Below are positions 1-8,761 of a DNA stretch of 41,304 nt, one piece after another. Location: the NCBI GenBank assembly GCA_945787465.1, contig CALZIZ010000045.1, positions 1-41,304 on the forward strand, in the 5' to 3' direction. Each line of letters opens with the position of its first letter. The first letter of the stretch is position 1. This stretch comes from an uncultured Desulfuromonadales bacterium. GTDB taxonomy: Bacteria > Desulfobacterota > Desulfuromonadia > Desulfuromonadales > Trichloromonadaceae. The notes under the pieces are model-generated. The model made no database searches, had not been told where the DNA came from, and worked only from the letters and a program-made list of their open reading frames with translations. Position numbers and translations under genes: made by a program.

Positions 1-1472
1 AGCCCGCCCCAGGCGTCCTGACCCTCCAGGGCCAGGGCCTTCGGGTCGCAGGCCAGGGTGTCGAGGATCTTGGCGGCGGTATCGGGCATAAAAGGGGCCA
101 CCAGCAAAGAGATCAGACGGACGGCCTCGAGCAGGTTGTAGAGCACGGTCCCGAGTCTTTTCCTCTGGGCTTCGTCCTTGGCCAGGGCCCAGGGGGCGGT
201 TTCGTCGATGTACTTGTTCGAAGCGCTGATCAGCTCCCAGATCGCCTGCAGGGCCTTGTGAAAGGCCAGGTCGTTGAGGTGAGTGTCGACGGCGGCAACC
301 CCTTTGGGGAAGCGGGCCATGTAGGCATCGTCGATTTCATCCGTGGCCTGGGGAGCGGGCAGGGTGCCGGCGAAATATTTGTTGAGCATGGCGGTGGAGC
401 GGCTGACGAGGTTGCCCAGGTCATTGGCCAGGTCCGAGTTGATGCGGTGAACCAGCGCAGCATGCGAGAAATCGCCGTCAAGGCCGAAAGGGACCTCACG
501 CAGCAGGAAGTAACGAATGGCGTCGACGCCGTACTTGTCGATGAGCATGTTCGGCTCGACGACGTTGCGCAGGCTCTTGCTCATCTTCTGCCCTTCAACG
601 GTCCACCAGCCGTGGGCGAAGACCTTTTTGGGCAGCGGCAGCCCGGCGGCCAGCAGAAAGGTCGGCCAGTAGACGGTATGAAAGCGCAGGATGTCCTTGC
701 CGATGACATGCACATCGACAGGCCAGAACTTGGCCACCTTGCCTTCGGGGTCATCGGGGTAGCCCAGCGCGGTGATGTAGTTGGTCAACGCATCGAACCA
801 GACGTAAATGACGTGTTTCTCATTTTCGGGGACCGGAATCCCCCAGGAGAAGGTCGTTCTCGAAATCGACAGATCCCGCAGCCCTTCCTTGACGAAATTG
901 AGCACCTCGTTGCGGCGGGATTTGGGCTGGATGAAGTCGGGGTTCTCCTCGATGTGCCTGATCAGCGCATCCTGGTATTTGCTCATGCGGAAGAAGTAAG
1001 ATTCTTCCTTGAGCTTGTCGGTCTCACGGCCGCAGTCAGGGCAATTGCCGTCCATCAGCTGGGTTTCAGTCCAGAAGGTCTCGCAGGGGGTGCAATACCA
1101 GTCTTCGTACTCGCCCAGATAAATGTCTTCCTTGGCGTGGATTTTCCGGAACAGCTCCCAGACGCCCTTTTTGTGCCTCTCCTGGGTGGTGCGGATAAAG
1201 TCGGTGTTGCTGATGTTGAGCTTTTCCCAAAGGGCCTGGAAGCGCTTGACGACACGATCGGCCAGCTCAAGAGGAGTTTCTCCGGCCGCCTGGGCCGCTT
1301 TTTCGACCTTCTGGCCGTGCTCGTCGGTGCCGGTCAGGTAAAACACCTCGTAGCCGCGGGATTGTTTGTAGCGCGCAAGCACGTCACAGGCCAGGGTGGT
1401 GTAGGCATGGCCGATGTGCGGGACGTCATTGACATAGTATATGGGGGTGGTTATGTAGTAGCGCTTGTCCAT
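1..1472 (-). CDS. metG: Methionyl-tRNA synthetase, C-terminal part outside window
   Basis: Reverse-strand translation from ATG at 1472: MDKRYYITTPIYYVNDVPHIGHAYTTLACDVLARY...CTPCETFW...CPDCG...KMSKS...; class I signature, Zn-knuckle cysteines and KMSKS visible; runs off the left edge. Confidence 0.96.
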   Translation of the reverse strand, partial: MDKRYYITTPIYYVNDVPHIGHAYTTLACDVLARYKQSRGYEVFYLTGTDEHGQKVEKAAQAAGETPLELADRVVKRFQALWEKLNISNTDFIRTTQERHKKGVWELFRKIHAKEDIYLGEYEDWYCTPCETFWTETQLMDGNCPDCGRETDKLKEESYFFRMSKYQDALIRHIEENPDFIQPKSRRNEVLNFVKEGLRDLSISRTTFSWGIPVPENEKHVIYVWFDALTNYITALGYPDDPEGKVAKFWPVDVHVIGKDILRFHTVYWPTFLLAAGLPLPKKVFAHGWWTVEGQKMSKSLRNVVEPNMLIDKYGVDAIRYFLLREVPFGLDGDFSHAALVHRINSDLANDLGNLVSRSTAMLNKYFAGTLPAPQATDEIDDAYMARFPKGVAAVDTHLNDLAFHKALQAIWELISASNKYIDETAPWALAKDEAQRKRLGTVLYNLLEAVRLISLLVAPFMPDTAAKILDTLACDPKALALEGQDAWGG

Positions 1473-1488
1473 CGGTTTCTCCTGATAT

Positions 1489-2526
1489 TTATTTTCGCCG
1501 CGGACGGCGTCGGCTGCGGCTGCGCTTTTTGCCGGGTTTGGCCTCGCCATCGGGGGCGGGCTCGGGGGCGGTCACTTTGGGGGGGGCCGGCGGTTTTTCC
1601 CTGGTGGCCCTGGCGGGTTTTGGCTGGCCCTGAGGTTTGCCACCCCTGGGGCGTCCCCCCTGTTTCTTTTTGGGTTCCCGGGGTTCGCCGGGCTGGGACG
1701 GTTTTTTTTGCTGGGCCGACTCCTGGTCTTTGGCGATCTCGGTTTCGCCGGCCGGAACCTGGGCGGTCTTGCCGTCCAGAAACCTTACCGTAACCTTCTG
1801 GCCCAGGACGTCTTGCGCGACGACATCGCCCTCGCGGCCTTCGTGCTTTACTCTGCGGCCGCACTTGGGCAGGGCCTTTTTAAGCGCACAATAGGTTTCA
1901 AACTCATATCCCAGACAGCACAGCAGTCTGCCGCACTGGCCGGAAATCTTATTGGGGTTCAGGGCCAGGCCCTGCTCTTTGGCCATGCGCACCGAAACCG
2001 GGGCGAACTCGGTCAAAAATGTGCAGCAGCACAACTCGCGGCCGCAGATGCCAATGCCGCCCGTCAGTTTAGCCTCGTCGCGAACGCCGATCTGGCGCAT
2101 TTCGATGCGGGTGTGAAAATAGTGGGCCAGGTCTTTGACCAGTTCCCTGAAATCGACCCGGCCGTCAGCGGTGAAATAAAAGACAATCTTGGAGCCGTCG
2201 AAGAGGTATTCGGCCCGCACCAGCTTCATGTCCATCTTGCGATCTTCGATTCGCCGCTGGCAGAAGCCATAGGCCTCTTTCTCACGGCCGGCGTGACTGG
2301 CGGCCATTGAGAGGTCCTCTTCAGTGGCCAGGCGAAGAACGTTCTTGATGTCCTCCGGTGCCTGGTCGCGGGGGACCTCCCGCGGTTGAAGAACCACCGA
2401 TCCCAGTGCCCGCCCGCGGTCTGTTTCAACGACCACCCGGTCTCCGCCTTTGAGCTCCAGGTCTCTGGCGTTAAAGGTGTAATGTTTTCCGGCGGTGCGG
2501 AATTTGAGAGAGACGATACGGATCAT
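1489..2526 (-). CDS. ricT: PSP1-domain protein, RicT/YaaT-like, with basic Pro/Lys/Arg-rich C-terminal tail
   Basis: Conserved Cys-rich core GGIGICGRELCCCTFL...NPNKISGQCGRLLCCLGYE typical of RicT/PSP1 proteins; located between holB and metG. Confidence 0.88.
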   Translation of the reverse strand: MIRIVSLKFRTAGKHYTFNARDLELKGGDRVVVETDRGRALGSVVLQPREVPRDQAPEDIKNVLRLATEEDLSMAASHAGREKEAYGFCQRRIEDRKMDMKLVRAEYLFDGSKIVFYFTADGRVDFRELVKDLAHYFHTRIEMRQIGVRDEAKLTGGIGICGRELCCCTFLTEFAPVSVRMAKEQGLALNPNKISGQCGRLLCCLGYEFETYCALKKALPKCGRRVKHEGREGDVVAQDVLGQKVTVRFLDGKTAQVPAGETEIAKDQESAQQKKPSQPGEPREPKKKQGGRPRGGKPQGQPKPARATREKPPAPPKVTAPEPAPDGEAKPGKKRSRSRRRPRRK

Positions 2527-2588
2527 AAAGAGTATTTGAATCCTATTCGGTATAATTAATAGTATTTTTAATGCAGTGACTGCCGGGG

Positions 2589-3557
2589 TCAGGCTGCCAG
2601 TCGCAGCAGCAGAACCTCCATGGCCAACTGGCGGTTCACGTTGCGCTCCAGTTGGTGGCGGCTGGCGTCAATGGCCTCGAGCTTGCGCAGTAGAGCGGGC
2701 ACGCTGGCTCGGGCGGCAACACGACGAATCTTGTCGGCCAGGTCGAGGTTGACCATTTCCGATTCCGGGCGACCGTGCTTATGAAGCAGAAGGTCGCGGT
2801 AGAAGGCCTGCAGAATGTCGAGTATTTCGCCCAGGCGATCTTTGTCTTCAGCGATCTCTTCGGCTAGTTCGAAAAGCGGAAGGATGCTTCCTGGAGAAAG
2901 GGCGGTGACCGCCTTGAGGAGGCTGCGGCGTTTCTCCAGGTAGAGGTCGCGGTCCTTGCCGAAGGCCTTTTTAAAGCTGCCCTCAGAGAGGGCCGCCAGA
3001 ATGTGTCCCTGAACCTCGTCGACCTCAAGGCGCTCGATAAGCACCTGTTGCAGTAACTGTTGGGGCAGCCGGGAAAAAGGCAGCCTCTGGCAGCGCGATC
3101 TGATGGTGGATAAAACCTTTTCCGGTTTTGCCGATAGCAGAATCAGCAGTGCCTCACCTGATGGCTCCTCGAGGGTTTTGAGCAAGGCGTTGCCTGCCGC
3201 CGGATTCATTTTCTCGGCGCCATCGATGAGGCAGATCTTTTTCGGAGCCTCAAGGGGGCGGTAAGAGAGCTCCTTCTGCAAGGCGCGAACCTGTTCAATT
3301 TTGATCAGCGTGCCCTCGGCTTCGAGAAGGTGCAGGTCGGGATGGTTGTGGTGGTCAACCTTGCGACAGGCACTGCAGTTACCGCAGCCGGTTCCTTCAA
3401 GGCAGAAGACGGCACGCACCAGGGCCAGGGCGACCAGGCGCTTGCCGACCCCCTCCGGGCCTTCAAACAGGTAGGCGTGGGCGAGGCGGTCAGAGCTGAT
3501 GGCCCGGCGCAATATGTCCTTTTGGCGGTCGTGTCCCAAAATCTGGGCAAAGGTCAT
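2589..3557 (-). CDS. holB: DNA polymerase III subunit delta-prime
   Basis: HAYLFEGPEGVGKR Walker A-like motif, Zn module CGNCSACRKVDHHNHPD, LLKTLEEPSGEALLIL; adjacent to tmk. Confidence 0.93.
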   Translation of the reverse strand: MTFAQILGHDRQKDILRRAISSDRLAHAYLFEGPEGVGKRLVALALVRAVFCLEGTGCGNCSACRKVDHHNHPDLHLLEAEGTLIKIEQVRALQKELSYRPLEAPKKICLIDGAEKMNPAAGNALLKTLEEPSGEALLILLSAKPEKVLSTIRSRCQRLPFSRLPQQLLQQVLIERLEVDEVQGHILAALSEGSFKKAFGKDRDLYLEKRRSLLKAVTALSPGSILPLFELAEEIAEDKDRLGEILDILQAFYRDLLLHKHGRPESEMVNLDLADKIRRVAARASVPALLRKLEAIDASRHQLERNVNRQLAMEVLLLRLAA

Positions 3558-3561
3558 GACC

Positions 3562-4203
3562 TCAGGCTCTCCGCTTGAGAAAATCTGTTACTGCTGCATC
3601 GATCCGCTCTTCCACCACTTCGATACTGCCTAGCGCATCGATTCGGGCGTATCTTGGCAGGTTCTGGCAGATGGCCAGGTAACCCTCTCTCACCCGCTGA
3701 TGAAAGGCGAGGGATTCCGCCTCGAAGCGTCCCTCCTGTTCGAGGTTCGATCTGGCGTTGCGCCCCAGCGCACGGTTCAGGCCATGCTCGACGGGCATGT
3801 CAAGCAGCAGGGTCAGGTCGGGGGTAAGCCCCCCTGCGGCAAGATCATTAAGCTCTGCGATCAGGTTGCGGTCGAGCCCCCGGCCAAAGCCCTGGTAGGC
3901 CAGGGTCGCATCGGTGAAGCGGTCGCAAAGCACCAGGACGCCCTGCTCCAGGGCGGGCTTTACCACTTCCTCGACATGCTGGGCCCGCGCCGCGGCGTAA
4001 AGCAGCAGCTCGGCCCGGGGGGCCAGGTCGCTGTTGCCGGGGTCGAGAAGGATCTTGCGAATCGCATCGGCGATTGGGCATCCCCCAGGTTCTCTGGTTG
4101 TGAGCACCTGGCGTCCGCGGGCCCGCAGTTTTTCTGCCAGGCGGGCCAGTTGGGTGGTCTTTCCGCAGCCCTCGATTCCTTCAAAGGTGATGAATATCGG
4201 CAT
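3562..4203 (-). CDS. tmk: Thymidylate kinase
   Basis: MPIFITFEGIEGCGKTTQLARLAEKL P-loop, TREPGG, DRFTDATLAYQGFGRG. Confidence 0.96.
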   Translation of the reverse strand: MPIFITFEGIEGCGKTTQLARLAEKLRARGRQVLTTREPGGCPIADAIRKILLDPGNSDLAPRAELLLYAAARAQHVEEVVKPALEQGVLVLCDRFTDATLAYQGFGRGLDRNLIAELNDLAAGGLTPDLTLLLDMPVEHGLNRALGRNARSNLEQEGRFEAESLAFHQRVREGYLAICQNLPRYARIDALGSIEVVEERIDAAVTDFLKRRA

Positions 4204-4347
4204 AGATTAGTCGCCATCCGAAAACTAGGACGGCATAGGATAAGTTCCGGGTGTGGAAACTGGATTGTATTGGTCAGGAAAATCAAAATATTATATGGGT
4301 CGATGGGGGTATAATCAAGGAAAAAGCGGGTTTTGCGTCGCTATGCG

Positions 4348-4376
4348 TTGATCGCCAGGGGCGAATCGAGTATACT
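4348..4376 (+). promoter_or_regulatory. Predicted sigma70-type promoter upstream of rnc
   Basis: TTGATC (4348-4353), 17-nt spacer, TATACT (4371-4376); the -10 lies inside palindrome CGAGTATACTCG (4367-4378). Confidence 0.55.
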
Positions 4377-4432
4377 CGGGCGCCAGTGTGCTGTTAGGAG
4401 CCAAGGCCGGAAAGTGGAGAGCGTAGAATTTT

Positions 4433-5128
4433 ATGCAGGGTGAGGCGATAACAGAGATTGAAAAGAAGATCGGGTACCGTTTTCGGCAACCGGTGCTGTT
4501 GCGTGAAGCCCTGACCCACAAGTCCTACAGCAATGAAAAGCCTGACCACGACGTGCCCCACAATGAACGGCTTGAGTTTCTTGGCGATGCGGTTCTTGAC
4601 CTGGTGATCAGTCACCGGCTGTACCGGGACTATCCGGATAGCCCCGAAGGGGAGTTGACCCGCGTCAGGGCCGAGGTGGTCAGTGAGAAAAGTCTCGCCC
4701 GCTTTGGTCGCGAACTGCAGCTCGGTGGTTGGCTGCTGCTCGGGCGGGGAGAAGGACTTAGCGGCGGTCGTGACAAAGACAGCCTGTTGGCCGACACGCT
4801 CGAAGCGTTGCTGGGGGCGGTGTACCTCGATGGCGGTCTGGAGCAGGCCAGGGCGGTCACCGAACCGATGTTTTCCAAGGCGATTGTCCAGTCGGCCAGG
4901 CGCAAGGCCGGGGTCGACCACAAGACCCGCCTTCAGGAGATCTTCCAGGGGCGGGGAGAGCGGCTTCCGGCCTATGTGCTGACGCTGGTCGAGGGTCCGG
5001 ACCACCAGCGTATCTACACCGTCGAGGTGCGTGCGGCTGGGCAGGTCTTGGGCTGTGGGCGGGGCCGCACCAAAAAGGCCGCCGAGCAGGAGGCGGCCCG
5101 TAACGCCTTGGCTGGGCTAGAAGACTAG
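4433..5128 (+). CDS. rnc: Ribonuclease III
   Basis: NERLEFLGDAVLDLVIS signature plus C-terminal dsRBD (DHKTRLQEIFQ...GRGRTKKAAEQEAARNAL). Confidence 0.96.
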   Translation: MQGEAITEIEKKIGYRFRQPVLLREALTHKSYSNEKPDHDVPHNERLEFLGDAVLDLVISHRLYRDYPDSPEGELTRVRAEVVSEKSLARFGRELQLGGWLLLGRGEGLSGGRDKDSLLADTLEALLGAVYLDGGLEQARAVTEPMFSKAIVQSARRKAGVDHKTRLQEIFQGRGERLPAYVLTLVEGPDHQRIYTVEVRAAGQVLGCGRGRTKKAAEQEAARNALAGLED

Positions 5129-5132
5129 CCAG

Positions 5133-6158
5133 ATGCGCCTCTATCCCTTTTTTATCCCCCACCAGGGATGCCCGAACCGGTGTGTTTTTTGTCAGCAGCA
5201 CCATGTCAGCGGGCAGGGGGAGGCGCCAACTGCCGATCAAGTTCGCCGGCAGCTCGAGGTCATGCTGCCTGAAAAAGGCGATGGGCAGGTCGCCTTTTAT
5301 GGCGGAAGCTTCACCATGTTGCCCTCGGAGGTCCAAAGGGCTTATCTTGAGGCTGTGGTTCCCTGTGTGAAAGCTGGCCGGGTGTCAGGTGTCAGGGTGT
5401 CGACACGGCCCGACGGTCTGGGCCGGGCGCAGGTGAAGTTGTTACGTGGTTTTCCGGTTGCAACCGTCGAAATCGGCTGCCAGTCTTTTTGCGACCATGT
5501 GCTGCGCAGGGCCGGCCGCAACACGCGGGCCGCTGAGGTTGCCCCGGCGGTGGGGATGCTGCGTGAAGCAGGGATTGCGGTTGGTTTGCAATTGATGCCA
5601 GGGCTGCCTGGGGCGGGCCCTGGTGAAGCCGTTGAATCATTGGTGTATGCTTTGGCTCTTGAACCGGATTTTTTACGTATTTACCCAACGCTGGTGTTGC
5701 GCGGGACAGGACTTGAAAAGGCATACCGCCAAGGGACTTACCGCCCGCTGGATTTAGGTCGGGCCGTGGAGGTCTGCGCCGAAATGTTCTGGCGCTGCCA
5801 CAGGGCGGGGGTGCCGGTGATTCGACTGGGATTGCAGGCCACGGCCGAGCTTGACTGGCAAGGGGCTTTGGTCGCCGGGCCCTATCATCCTGCCTTCGGC
5901 CAGTTGGTTCGTTCGCATCTCTGGCTTCGCGCCTTGCGAAGGGTCGGCAGCTGTACCGCTGAGGTTGGAGTCCATCCCTCCGAGCTCTCCGATGCTCTTG
6001 GACAGCGGCGTTGTAATCAGCAGGCCCTGCAGGAGGAGTTCGGTGACTACTTGATTCAACCGAAGGCCGGGGTGACCCGGCACAACCTCGATTTTTCCGG
6101 TCGGCAGGTCTCCTTGTGGGAGCTTGCCGCCTATGAAGGAAGTGACTCCATTGACTGA
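5133..6158 (+). CDS. Radical SAM protein, Elp3-like N-terminal type, without visible GNAT domain
   Basis: MRLYPFFIPHQGCPNRCVFCQQHH carries CxxxCxxC; FYGGSFTMLP and STRPDG motifs; only 341 aa. Confidence 0.88.
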   Translation: MRLYPFFIPHQGCPNRCVFCQQHHVSGQGEAPTADQVRRQLEVMLPEKGDGQVAFYGGSFTMLPSEVQRAYLEAVVPCVKAGRVSGVRVSTRPDGLGRAQVKLLRGFPVATVEIGCQSFCDHVLRRAGRNTRAAEVAPAVGMLREAGIAVGLQLMPGLPGAGPGEAVESLVYALALEPDFLRIYPTLVLRGTGLEKAYRQGTYRPLDLGRAVEVCAEMFWRCHRAGVPVIRLGLQATAELDWQGALVAGPYHPAFGQLVRSHLWLRALRRVGSCTAEVGVHPSELSDALGQRRCNQQALQEEFGDYLIQPKAGVTRHNLDFSGRQVSLWELAAYEGSDSID

Positions 6159-7053
6159 ACAGACAGATAAGTTTCGCTCCGGATTCGTGTCGATTGTCGG
6201 GCGGCCCAACGTGGGCAAGTCGACTTTGCTGAACCGGGTTCTGGGACAGAAAATCGCCATTACCACGCCCAAGCCGCAGACCACCCGCAATCGGATTCTG
6301 GGGATCCACAATCTTCCCGACGCCCAGATTCTGTTTCTCGATACCCCGGGAATTCACCGTGGTCGCGGACGACTCAATAAGTTCATGGTCGATCAGGCGC
6401 TCTCTGCCTGCTCGGGTGTCGACGGGGTGTTGTTTCTGATTGAAGCGACCGATCCGCCCGGCGGCGGGGACGAATTCATTCTTGAGATGCTCTCCCGGGG
6501 TAGTTCGCCGGTGATTCTCTGCATCAACAAGATCGACCTGATCAAGCCACCGGTTCTGCTCAAATTGATCGATACCTACTCCAAGAAGTTCAATTTTCAG
6601 GCAATTGTCCCCATCTCCGGCCTGAACGGGGCGGGGGTCGAGGAGCTGCTTGCCGAGGTGCGCAAGCTGCTTCCGGAGGGGCCGAACTATTATCCCGAGG
6701 ATATGGTGACCGATCTTCCCGAACGGTTTATCGTTGCCGAAATGATCCGTGAGCAGGTTTTGATGCAGACGCGGGACGAGATCCCTTACGGGGTGGCGGT
6801 GGTGGTCGAGGATTTCGAAGAAAAGACCGATCGCAACCTGGTGGTGATTCGGGCGGTGATCAATGTGGAACGCGACAGCCAGAAGGGGATCATGCTCGGC
6901 AAGCGCGGCGCCCGCATTCGCGCAATTGGCCAGTCTGCCCGCATGGAGGTAGAAAAGTTTCTGGGCACCAAGGTGTTTCTCGAGCTCTTCGTCAAGGTGC
7001 AGAAAAACTGGACCGATTCCCAACGCCTGCTCAGGGAGTTTGGTTACGAGTGA
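6133..7053 (+). CDS. era: GTPase Era
   Basis: [42 protein letters not shown]-terminal KH domain (GKRGARIRAIGQSAR). ORF track starts at TTG 6124; ATG at 6133 preferred. Confidence 0.95.
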   Translation: MKEVTPLTEQTDKFRSGFVSIVGRPNVGKSTLLNRVLGQKIAITTPKPQTTRNRILGIHNLPDAQILFLDTPGIHRGRGRLNKFMVDQALSACSGVDGVLFLIEATDPPGGGDEFILEMLSRGSSPVILCINKIDLIKPPVLLKLIDTYSKKFNFQAIVPISGLNGAGVEELLAEVRKLLPEGPNYYPEDMVTDLPERFIVAEMIREQVLMQTRDEIPYGVAVVVEDFEEKTDRNLVVIRAVINVERDSQKGIMLGKRGARIRAIGQSARMEVEKFLGTKVFLELFVKVQKNWTDSQRLLREFGYE

Positions 7054-7206
7054 AAAATGCAAATTATGAATTCCGAGTTTTAAATTTTGAACTGATCTTC
7101 AAGGGCAGGGGCCTTCGACAGGCTCATGCCGAACTGCTGTCAGACTCCCTTTCTGCTGCCTTTGTGCATGTGGAATCGAACATATAGAAGTTAAGGGCAA
7201 ATACTT

Positions 7207-8520
7207 ATGTTACCGGTTGTAGCCATTGTGGGGCGTCCCAATGTGGGCAAGTCCACGTTGTTTAACCGTCTGCTCGGCAGGCGCAAGGCGATAGTGGAAG
7301 ATTTTCCCGGCGTGACCCGGGATCGGCATTACGCCGAGGTGACCCGGCACCGGGTGCCTTTTACGCTGATCGACACGGGCGGTTTTGAGCCGGTCAGCGA
7401 GGAGCGGCTTCTGGTTCAGATGCGCGAGCAGTCCCAGTTGGCCGTGGAAGAGGCCGACCTGATTCTTTTCGTCATGGACGGAAGGGAAGGGCTGACACCT
7501 TCGGACGAGGAAGTGGCAGGCATGCTGCGTCGGGTCTCCAAGCCGGTGCTCTACGTCGTGAACAAGGTCGATGGAGAGAAGCAGGAGGCCGTTGCCGCTG
7601 AGTTTTACGGACTCGGGGTCGATGAGATCATCACCATCTCTTCAGAACATGGCCGGGGTATAAACGAACTGCTTGAGTCCATGTTCGAGTGCCTGCCGCC
7701 GACCCCGCCGGTCGAAGAGGATCGGGAAGAAACCCGTTTGGCGGTTATTGGTCGGCCCAACGTGGGAAAATCGTCCCTGGTGAACAAAATTCTGGGGTAC
7801 GATCGGGTCGTAGCCAACCCCACTGCCGGCACCACCAGGGACAGTGTCGATACGCCCTTTGTTTACAATGACAAGCGCTATGTGCTGATCGATACCGCCG
7901 GTATCAGGCGTAAGGGGCGGGTGAGTCAAAAGCTTGAAAAGTACAGCGTGATCCAGGCCCTCAAGGGCATGGACCGGGCCCACGTCGTTTTGATGGTAAT
8001 CGACGCCCAGGAGGGCGTTACCGATCAGGACCTGCATGTGGCCGGTTATGCAGCTGAAAAGGGGCGCGGGATAATCCTGGTCGTCAACAAGTGGGATCTG
8101 GTGGCCAAGGACCACAAGACCATGGGCGAGTACCTTCGCGACCTGCGGATATCCTTTAAGTTCCTGGCCCATGCGCCGGCCATTTTTGTCTCGGCCCTGA
8201 CTGGTCAGCGGGTGGCCAAGATTATGGGGGAGGTCGAGAAGGTTTCGGCCGAGTTCAATAAACGCCTGACCACCTCGGCGCTGAACCGGGTGCTTGAAGA
8301 GGCTGAAAAGGCTCACCAGCCGCCGATGTACCAGGGCAAGCGACTGAAGTTTTTCTATGTGACCCAGACCGCGGTGAGGCCGCCATCGTTCGTGGTGTTT
8401 GTGAACAAGGCCGAAGGCGTTCACTTTTCTTACCAGCGTTACCTGGTCAACAAGTTTCGCGAGGCCTTCGGCTTTGAGGGGGTGCCGATCCGCATCGAGT
8501 ACAGGGACCGGACGCGCTGA
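7207..8520 (+). CDS. der: Ribosome-associated GTPase Der (EngA)
   Basis: Two tandem G domains ([17 protein letters not shown] and [17 protein letters not shown]), C-terminal KH-like domain. Confidence 0.97.
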   Translation: MLPVVAIVGRPNVGKSTLFNRLLGRRKAIVEDFPGVTRDRHYAEVTRHRVPFTLIDTGGFEPVSEERLLVQMREQSQLAVEEADLILFVMDGREGLTPSDEEVAGMLRRVSKPVLYVVNKVDGEKQEAVAAEFYGLGVDEIITISSEHGRGINELLESMFECLPPTPPVEEDREETRLAVIGRPNVGKSSLVNKILGYDRVVANPTAGTTRDSVDTPFVYNDKRYVLIDTAGIRRKGRVSQKLEKYSVIQALKGMDRAHVVLMVIDAQEGVTDQDLHVAGYAAEKGRGIILVVNKWDLVAKDHKTMGEYLRDLRISFKFLAHAPAIFVSALTGQRVAKIMGEVEKVSAEFNKRLTTSALNRVLEEAEKAHQPPMYQGKRLKFFYVTQTAVRPPSFVVFVNKAEGVHFSYQRYLVNKFREAFGFEGVPIRIEYRDRTR

Positions 8521-8761
8521 GCGCAAGGGGAAAAATACTTTACTTGCCCAGGTTCCTGCGATATAGTGTTTCCTGTTTAATTTTAGCCCTTTACGGTTCA
8601 TTGTCTTAGCCTGCGCTCATCCTGCCCAGGGCAACTGCAAGCAGCCGGTTGCCGTTGCTCTGAGGCAGGACTGCAGATTCCCTTTTTAATGCTCAGAGGG
8701 GCATTGCGGAATTCAGGTTTCAAGTCGCGGGTCGAAACGTCCTTATGCATTCCGGGGATCC

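Noticed and set aside
258-1793. 511-aa plus-strand ORF opposite metG/ricT
   Set aside because: Spans two real minus-strand genes; its translation is antisense of MetG and the RicT tail.
5392-7062. 556-aa minus-strand ORF opposite the radical SAM/era genes
   Set aside because: Antisense to confidently identified genes; low-complexity and family-less; expected from GC-rich codon usage.
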